Shown here: positions 58,993-64,000 of the stretch, in pieces
Layout of the letters: every line of letters begins with the position of its first letter
How positions within the stretch are numbered: the first letter of the stretch is position 1
NCBI GenBank assembly: GCA_046732895.1
Contig: JBKPNZ010000019.1
Span: 1 to 64,000, forward strand
DNA: 64,000 nucleotides
From: JBKPNZ01 sp046732895
Lineage (GTDB): Bacteria > Actinomycetota > Thermoleophilia > Solirubrobacterales > 70-9
Reading direction: 5' to 3'
The notes under the pieces: model-generated
Databases searched by the model: none
The model's input: only the letters and a program-made list of their open reading frames with translations
What the model was told of the DNA's origin: nothing
Made by a program: the position numbers and the translations under genes

Positions 58993-58998
58993 TACGCT
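58993..58998 (+). promoter_or_regulatory. -10 box TACGCT, leaderless start
   Basis: TACGCT lies 6 nt before ATG 59005 of the response regulator; no Shine-Dalgarno is present. Confidence 0.5.
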
Positions 58999-59004
58999 TG
59001 ACGC

Positions 59005-59709
59005 ATGTCGGAAGGATCCGCCCGCATCCTGCTCGTCGATGACGAGCAGGCGATCCAGACGCTACTCACCTATCCACTTCGTAAGGACGGTTACGAGGTG
59101 ATTGCCGCCCACGATGGGCGCGAGGCGCTCGATCGATTCGGCGAGGGGAAGTTCGACCTCGTCGTGCTGGACATCATGATGCCGAAGCTCGACGGGATTG
59201 AGGTCTGCCGCCGCCTCCGAGCCCGCAGCCAGGTGCCGATCATCATGCTCACGGCCAAGGACGACGAGATCGACAAGGTCCTCGGACTCGAGATGGGCGC
59301 CGACGACTACATCACCAAGCCCTTCTCCGTCCGCGAATTCCGCAGCCGGGTGCGTGCTGCTCTGCGTCGGGCCGAGATGCGCCGGGGGGAGCCGGTCGCC
59401 CAGGAGCCGATCACCGCAGGCGACGTCCACATCGACTTCGAGCGACGCGCCGTGACGGTGCGCTCAGAGCCGGTGCGGCTCACCTACGTGGAGTTCGAGA
59501 TCCTCGCCGCTCTGGCGCGGGCGCCCGGCCGGGTGATGACCCGTGACGCGCTGCTGGAGCGCATCTGGGGCGATTCGGCCTACCGCGATCCCCGCACGAT
59601 CGACGTTCACATCCGGCATCTCCGCGAGAAGGTCGAGGCCGATCCGCGCAGCCCCGAGTACCTGTTCACGGTGCGCGGGGTCGGCTACCGCTTTCGCGAC
59701 CGCGAATGA
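59005..59709 (+). CDS. OmpR/PhoB-family response regulator
   Basis: 234 residues. Receiver domain: ILLVDDEQAIQ (acidic pocket), LVVLDIMMPKLDG (phospho-acceptor Asp near 55), MLTAKDDEIDKV and ADDYITKPFSVREF with the conserved Lys. The C-terminal winged helix (about 135-232) has LTYVEFEILAALARAPGRV, IDVHIRHLREKVE and FTVRGVGYRF. It overlaps the histidine kinase gene by 4 nt (ATGA), so the two form one system; the HtrA gene overlaps next and may be a target or part of the envelope-stress response. Confidence 0.95.
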   Translation: MSEGSARILLVDDEQAIQTLLTYPLRKDGYEVIAAHDGREALDRFGEGKFDLVVLDIMMPKLDGIEVCRRLRARSQVPIIMLTAKDDEIDKVLGLEMGADDYITKPFSVREFRSRVRAALRRAEMRRGEPVAQEPITAGDVHIDFERRAVTVRSEPVRLTYVEFEILAALARAPGRVMTRDALLERIWGDSAYRDPRTIDVHIRHLREKVEADPRSPEYLFTVRGVGYRFRDRE

Positions 59710-61130
59710 GACTCAACACCGTCCGGAATCGCCTGCTGCTGCTCTTCTTCGCGATCACGGCGGGGGCCATCGTGTTCGTCTACCTCTACGTCGTGCCGCA
59801 GCTGGACTCGAAGCTGACCGCGGAGAAGCTCAGCCGCCTGCAGGCCGTCGGGACCGAGCAGAGCCACCGGATCGACGCGGCAATGCGCCGCGGCGTCTCG
59901 CAGGGCGACCTGCGGCGGATCATCCGGGCGACCTCGCAGAAGACGGGAGGGCCGGTGACGGTGCTCGGGGTGTCATCTACGGCGTCGGGTTATGAGCCGA
60001 CCTTCGTCGTCGGAACCTCCGACTTCGAACGGAATGCCGTGGTTCCGTCCTATCCGGCGGCGGCGAACGCCGTCGCAGGCTCCGTTCCGGTGAGTACCGG
60101 TGTCGAGCGGGTCAACGGCGCCCGGATCGGCGAGACTGCGATCCTCGGCTCGACGGGCGGCCGCCCCCGCTGGGTGACGGTGCTGACGACGCCTCTGGGC
60201 GACGTCGACGACAACGTCGCCCTGATCAAGCGCCAGATCCTGATCGCAGGCGCGATCGCGATCCTGGCCGCGCTCGCTGCAGGCTGGTTTGCCGCGCGCG
60301 CACACTCGCGCAGGCTGCGGCGACTCGAGGCCGCGGCGGAGAAGGTCGCCGAGGGCGACTTCCGCACGCCGATCCCCGTCGACTCGACCGACGAGGTCGG
60401 CCAGATCGCTGTGAGCTTCAACGAGATGCAGAGGCGGCTGGCACGCCTTGACAGCGCCCGCCGCGAGTTCATCGCGAACGCCTCACACGAGCTTCGGACC
60501 CCGATCTTCTCGCTGGGCGGGTTCGTCGAGCTCCTCGAGGACGAAGACCCCGATCCCGCTGCCCGCGCGGAGTTCGTCCGCACAATGCGAGGACAGATCG
60601 ACCGGCTCACGAAGCTGGCAACCGACCTGCTGGATCTGTCCAAGCTCGACGCCGACGCGATGGAGATCAAGCCGCGCGCCGTTGACCTCGAGGGGATCGT
60701 CGCTGGAGTCGCCGAGGAGTTCGGGCCGGCGGCCGAGCGGCACGGCTCCGAGCTTCAGCTCGAATCCGGGGGAACCGCAGGAGCGCTCGCCGACTCAGAT
60801 CGGGTCGCGCAGATCCTCCGTATCCTGATCGACAACGCGCTCACGCACACCCCGGAAGGAACTGCGATCACCATCTCCTCAGAGGCCGTCAACGGCACGG
60901 CCACCCTGACCGTCACCGACAACGGCCCGGGCATCGACCCCCACGACCGCGACCGCGTCTTCGAGCGCTTCTACACGGGCGATGAGCTCGGCGGTTCCGG
61001 GCTCGGCCTGGCGATTGCGCGAGAGCTCGCGCTGCGCATGGGCGGCGAGCTCGGCGTCGCATCGCGCCGCGGCCGCACGCAGTTCACGCTCCACCTTCCG
61101 GCGCGCGCCGATTCAGGAGCCCGGACGTGA
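59706..61130 (+). CDS. sensor histidine kinase
   Basis: 474 residues. Two transmembrane helices (about 9-30 and 177-197) bracket an exported sensor region of about 145 residues with no recognised fold. HAMP domain follows (RRLEAAAEKVAEGDFRTPIP). HisKA: NASHELRTPIFSLGGF with the phospho-His near residue 260. HATPase: ILIDNALTHTPEGT (N box), DNGPGIDPHDRDRVFERFY (G1/F) and GGSGLGLAIA (G2). Partner of the overlapping OmpR-type regulator. Confidence 0.95.
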   Translation: MRLNTVRNRLLLLFFAITAGAIVFVYLYVVPQLDSKLTAEKLSRLQAVGTEQSHRIDAAMRRGVSQGDLRRIIRATSQKTGGPVTVLGVSSTASGYEPTFVVGTSDFERNAVVPSYPAAANAVAGSVPVSTGVERVNGARIGETAILGSTGGRPRWVTVLTTPLGDVDDNVALIKRQILIAGAIAILAALAAGWFAARAHSRRLRRLEAAAEKVAEGDFRTPIPVDSTDEVGQIAVSFNEMQRRLARLDSARREFIANASHELRTPIFSLGGFVELLEDEDPDPAARAEFVRTMRGQIDRLTKLATDLLDLSKLDADAMEIKPRAVDLEGIVAGVAEEFGPAAERHGSELQLESGGTAGALADSDRVAQILRILIDNALTHTPEGTAITISSEAVNGTATLTVTDNGPGIDPHDRDRVFERFYTGDELGGSGLGLAIARELALRMGGELGVASRRGRTQFTLHLPARADSGART

Positions 61131-62311
61131 GGGCGCCAAGGCGCTGGGCCGCGGCCCTACTGGCCGCGGCGTCGCTGACCCTCGTCGCATGCGGCGGCTC
61201 CGGCGACGATTCGACGACCTCGTCGGCTGACACCGGCGGCGGGAGCAAGCCTCCCCACGTCGCGATCCAGACGAGCGGCGGCGTCTTCAACCCTGCCGCG
61301 ATCTACCAGGACGTCTCGCCCGGCGTCGTGACCATCAACGCCACGATCCCGGGTCTCGGCGGGGGAATCCTCGGCGGCGGCGGTGCAGGCGTGGCGACCG
61401 GCTCGGGCTTCGTCATCTCCGACGACGGCGAGATCGTCACCAATGCGCATGTGGTCACAGACGCGGAGGCCGGCGGGGGCGGGACGATCCACAAGGCCAC
61501 CGCGGTCTACGTTCAGTTCGCCGATCGCAACCGGGTGGCCGCCGACATCGTCGGGTTCGATCCCTTCGCGGACGTCGCCCTGCTGAAGGTCGATCCCGAC
61601 GGACTCGACCTCCAGCCGGTCGAGCTCGGCAACGACGGCAAGATCGAGGTCGGCGACCCCGTCGCCGCGATCGGCAGCCCGTTCTCCCAGGACCAATCGC
61701 TGTCGACCGGAATCGTGTCCGCGACCGACCGGTCCATCGACTCCCTCACGAACTTCAAGATCGAAGGCGGCATTCAGACCGACGCCGCGATCAATCCCGG
61801 CAACTCGGGCGGCCCGCTTCTGGACGCCGACGGCAGGGTCATCGGCATCGACCAGCAGATCAATACGAACTCCGGCGGCAACGAGGGCGTCGGCTTCGCC
61901 GTGCCGATCGACCTCGCAAAGCGCTCGATCTCCCAGCTCCGGGAGGACGGCAAGGTCGAGTACGCGTACATCGGCGTGACCACGACGCCCCTCTATCCCC
62001 AACTCGCCGACAGGCTCGGGATCGACACCGACACGGGTGCACTGGTGACGGACGTCGTCTCGGGGAGCCCTGCAGCCGACGCAGGGATCCAGGGCAAGAC
62101 CGGGACGATCCGGTTCCAGGGGATCGCGGTGGACACCGGCGGTGACGTGATCACGGCCGTTGACGGCCACGAGATCACCGGCGGCTCGGATCTGCCGCGC
62201 ATCATCTCCCTGCTCGATCCGGGCGACCAGGTGACGCTGGACATCATCCGCGACGGCGAGCACAAGCAGGTGGACGTCACGCTCGGCCAGCGTCCCGAGA
62301 GCGGTCGCTAG
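61127..62311 (+). CDS. HtrA/DegP-like serine protease, lipoprotein
   Basis: 394 residues from GTG 61127, overlapping the kinase stop by 4 nt. Lipobox LVAC-GG after a short signal peptide. Trypsin-like triad: TNAHVV (His near 107), DVALLKVD (Asp near 149) and NPGNSGGPL (Ser near 226). One PDZ domain follows (about 290-390: GVTTTPLYPQLADRLGIDTD, GSPAADAGIQ, VITAVDGHEI). It likely degrades or chaperones misfolded exported proteins, probably under the two-component system. Confidence 0.93.
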   Translation: MRAPRRWAAALLAAASLTLVACGGSGDDSTTSSADTGGGSKPPHVAIQTSGGVFNPAAIYQDVSPGVVTINATIPGLGGGILGGGGAGVATGSGFVISDDGEIVTNAHVVTDAEAGGGGTIHKATAVYVQFADRNRVAADIVGFDPFADVALLKVDPDGLDLQPVELGNDGKIEVGDPVAAIGSPFSQDQSLSTGIVSATDRSIDSLTNFKIEGGIQTDAAINPGNSGGPLLDADGRVIGIDQQINTNSGGNEGVGFAVPIDLAKRSISQLREDGKVEYAYIGVTTTPLYPQLADRLGIDTDTGALVTDVVSGSPAADAGIQGKTGTIRFQGIAVDTGGDVITAVDGHEITGGSDLPRIISLLDPGDQVTLDIIRDGEHKQVDVTLGQRPESGR

Positions 62312-62330
62312 GCTCAAAGCTCCGCGCCGG

Positions 62331-62336
62331 TATCTT
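62331..62336 (+). promoter_or_regulatory. -10 box TATCTT, leaderless start
   Basis: TATCTT lies 6 nt before GTG 62343. It separates the trehalose genes from the HtrA transcript. Confidence 0.5.
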
Positions 62337-62342
62337 GCCCGG

Positions 62343-63578
62343 GTGCTTCAGGAGGTCGCTCTCGGCCAGCGCTCGCTGGCGGACTACACCCACATCGCCG
62401 GTCGCGGGCTGATCGAGGAGATCCGCGAGCGCGCCAAGGCGCTCGAGGGCAAGCGAGTTCTCCACGTCAGCGCGACCGCCTTCGGGGGCGGTGTCTCGGA
62501 GATCCTCTACACGCTCATCCCGCTGATGACGGACATCGGTCTCGACGCTCACTGGCAGGTGATCCTCGGCCGCGAGGAGTTCTTCAACGTCACGAAGCTG
62601 ATGCACAACTCGCTCCAGGGAGACGAGCAGTCGATCTCCGATCAGCAGTGGGAGGTGTTCGAGGCCTACAACGCGATGAACGCTCAGGGCCTCGACTCGG
62701 ACTGGGACGTGATCATCGTCCACGATCCCCAGCCGGCCGGCCTCCGGGCGAACGCGCTCAAGCACGGCAAGCGGTGGATCTGGCGCTGTCACATCGATCT
62801 CTCGGCGCCGAACCCCTCGACCCTCAGTCGTCTGCTGCCGCTCATCGGCGAGTACGACGCCACCGTCTGGCACATGCAGCAGTACGTGCCGGAGGACATG
62901 GATGGGCATGAGGTTGAGATCGTGCCGCCCGCCATCGACCCGCTCTCGCCGAAGAACATGGCGCTCTCGCCCGACGACGCCGCCTTCGTCTGCGAGCAGT
63001 TCGGGATCGACACCGACCGGCCCCTCATCTGCCAGGTCTCGCGCTTCGACCCGTGGAAGGACCCGATCGGCGTGATCGACGCCTACCGCCGCATTCGCGA
63101 GAGCGTCCCCGACGCCCAGCTCGCCCTCGTCGGATCCATGGCGACCGACGACCCCGAGGGATGGGAGTTCTTCCACCGCACGTTCCGCTACGCGGACGGC
63201 GATCCCGACATCAAGATCCTCAACAACCTGAATAACGTGGGCGCGATCGAGGTGAACGCCTTTCAGTCCCAAGCGGATGTCTGCATGCAGAAGTCGATCC
63301 GGGAGGGGTTCGGCCTGACCGTGACCGAGGCCCTGTGGAAGGCGCGCCCGACGGTCGCCGGGAACGTCGGTGGCATCCCCCTCCAGATCGAGGACGGGGT
63401 CTCCGGATACCTCGTCTCCACGGCGGAGGAGGCGGCGGACCGCGCGATCGAGATCCTGAAGGACCCCGAGCTCGCCAAGCGGGTGGGGCGGGCCGGCAAG
63501 GAGCGCGCTCGCGAGCGTTTCCTGACGCCGCGGCTCCTGCGCGACTGGCTGCGGATCTTCGAGGACCTAGAGGTCTGA
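62343..63578 (+). CDS. treT: TreT-type trehalose glycosyltransferring synthase (GT4)
   Basis: 411 residues from GTG 62343. The family pattern is clear: VLHVSATAFGGGVSEILYTL, DVIIVHDPQPAGL, WRCHIDLSAPN, VPPAIDPLSPKN, VSRFDPWKDPIGVIDAYR and IREGFGLTVTEALWKARP with the E-x7-E nucleotide-sugar motif. TreT joins a nucleoside-diphosphate-glucose to glucose to give trehalose in one step. It is followed after 8 nt by a trehalose-phosphate synthase-like gene. Confidence 0.85.
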   Translation: MLQEVALGQRSLADYTHIAGRGLIEEIRERAKALEGKRVLHVSATAFGGGVSEILYTLIPLMTDIGLDAHWQVILGREEFFNVTKLMHNSLQGDEQSISDQQWEVFEAYNAMNAQGLDSDWDVIIVHDPQPAGLRANALKHGKRWIWRCHIDLSAPNPSTLSRLLPLIGEYDATVWHMQQYVPEDMDGHEVEIVPPAIDPLSPKNMALSPDDAAFVCEQFGIDTDRPLICQVSRFDPWKDPIGVIDAYRRIRESVPDAQLALVGSMATDDPEGWEFFHRTFRYADGDPDIKILNNLNNVGAIEVNAFQSQADVCMQKSIREGFGLTVTEALWKARPTVAGNVGGIPLQIEDGVSGYLVSTAEEAADRAIEILKDPELAKRVGRAGKERARERFLTPRLLRDWLRIFEDLEV

Positions 63579-63586
63579 GGGTCGCC

Positions 63587-64000
63587 ATGGGCGCGCCTCT
63601 GGTGATCGTTTCCAACCGAGGCCCGGCGCAGTTCGAGCGCGACGCCGACGGAAACCGGGTGATCCAGCGTGGGGGCGGCGGGCTCGTCACCGCGCTGACC
63701 GGCCTCGTCTCGCACCGGCGCGCGCTCTGGATCGCGTCGGCGATGACCGACGAGGACATCGCCGTGACCAGAGAGGCGCACGGCGGCGCCACCGAAGTCG
63801 AGGTTGACGATGTCACCTACGACGTCTGCCTGGTCGAGTCGGACGCCGACGCCTACGAGCGGTTCTACAACGTGATCGCGAATCCGATCCTGTGGTTCAT
63901 CCAGCACTACCTCTGGGACCTCTCCAACGCGCCGGACATCCGCCAGGAGGAGGCCGAGGCGTGGGAGCACGGCTACAAGGTGGTGAACGCGGATATCGCC
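63587..64000 (+). CDS. GT20 trehalose-phosphate synthase-like protein, 5' part
   Basis: The first 138 residues are in the window from ATG 63587; the gene runs off the right edge. N-terminal GT20 features: VIVSNRGPAQFERD, RGGGGLVTALTGL (glucose-6-phosphate and donor loop) and FYNVIANPILWFIQHYLWDL in place of the usual NGFSN-LWPLFHY block. OtsA makes trehalose-6-phosphate from NDP-glucose and glucose-6-phosphate. The OtsB phosphatase, if present, lies outside. Confidence 0.8.
   Translation, partial: MGAPLVIVSNRGPAQFERDADGNRVIQRGGGGLVTALTGLVSHRRALWIASAMTDEDIAVTREAHGGATEVEVDDVTYDVCLVESDADAYERFYNVIANPILWFIQHYLWDLSNAPDIRQEEAEAWEHGYKVVNADIA

Overview
The window is high-GC DNA with dense, mostly short-spaced or overlapping genes. 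The gene set suits an actinobacterium of the Thermoleophilia/Solirubrobacterales type: methylmalonyl-CoA epimerase, a c-di-AMP riboswitch in front of a cell-wall hydrolase, NfeD-slipin, DUF1385, the TreT plus GT20 trehalose pair, and a CcmABC-HemACD operon. The placement rests on gene content, not on a marker gene, and is an inference. Several genes carry a TANNNT box 6-7 nt before the start codon and probably have leaderless mRNAs.

Layout. 0-7.5 kb: end of a calcium-binding-repeat protein, small membrane and hypothetical proteins, a nucleotidyltransferase, a DUF4239 protein, a succinate-semialdehyde-type dehydrogenase, a lipocalin-like protein, and an M23 endopeptidase under a c-di-AMP (ydaO-type) riboswitch. 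7.6-14.2 kb: YchF and a PAP2 phosphatase, membrane proteins, a BtrH-like protein, a methyltransferase, methylmalonyl-CoA epimerase and a TolB-like propeller. 14.2-22.4 kb: short FtsH, DUF1385 protein, M20 peptidase, RarA, an esterase, a second aldehyde dehydrogenase and a MepA-like endopeptidase. 22.4-28.7 kb: one tightly overlapping operon ccmA-ccmB-ccmC-ccmD-like-hemA-hemC-cobA/hemD that joins haem export for cytochrome c to tetrapyrrole synthesis. 28.7-38 kb: SAM hydrolase, BirA, GerW-like protein, an SF2 helicase, then TlpA, NfeD, slipin and a GalT-like transferase that appears to start at CTG.

41.9-47.7 kb is the most island-like part. A broken copy of the 5' half of tRNA-Arg(CCT) lies on the left and the intact tRNA gene on the right. 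Between them are an ECF42-type sigma factor with its DGPF (YCII-like) partner, a drug-efflux MFS protein, a RibD/DHFR-like reductase, a second DGPF protein and a membrane protein. The DGPF-sigma unit and the MFS gene share an almost identical upstream element, TGTCCCC-N12-CGTTCGT, which suggests a small autoregulated regulon. No integrase was seen.

47.7-64 kb: lipoprotein, PyrE, L,D-transpeptidase, a beta-propeller/CPBP-protease fusion, HAD hydrolase, MscS channel, class A penicillin-binding protein, ThiL, a FlgM-like small protein overlapping thiL, a membrane M28-like protein without recognisable metal ligands, a two-component system overlapping an HtrA protease gene, and trehalose genes (TreT, then a truncated GT20 synthase at the window edge). 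Cell-wall remodelling is the recurrent theme (M23, MepA-like, L,D-transpeptidase, PBP1A).
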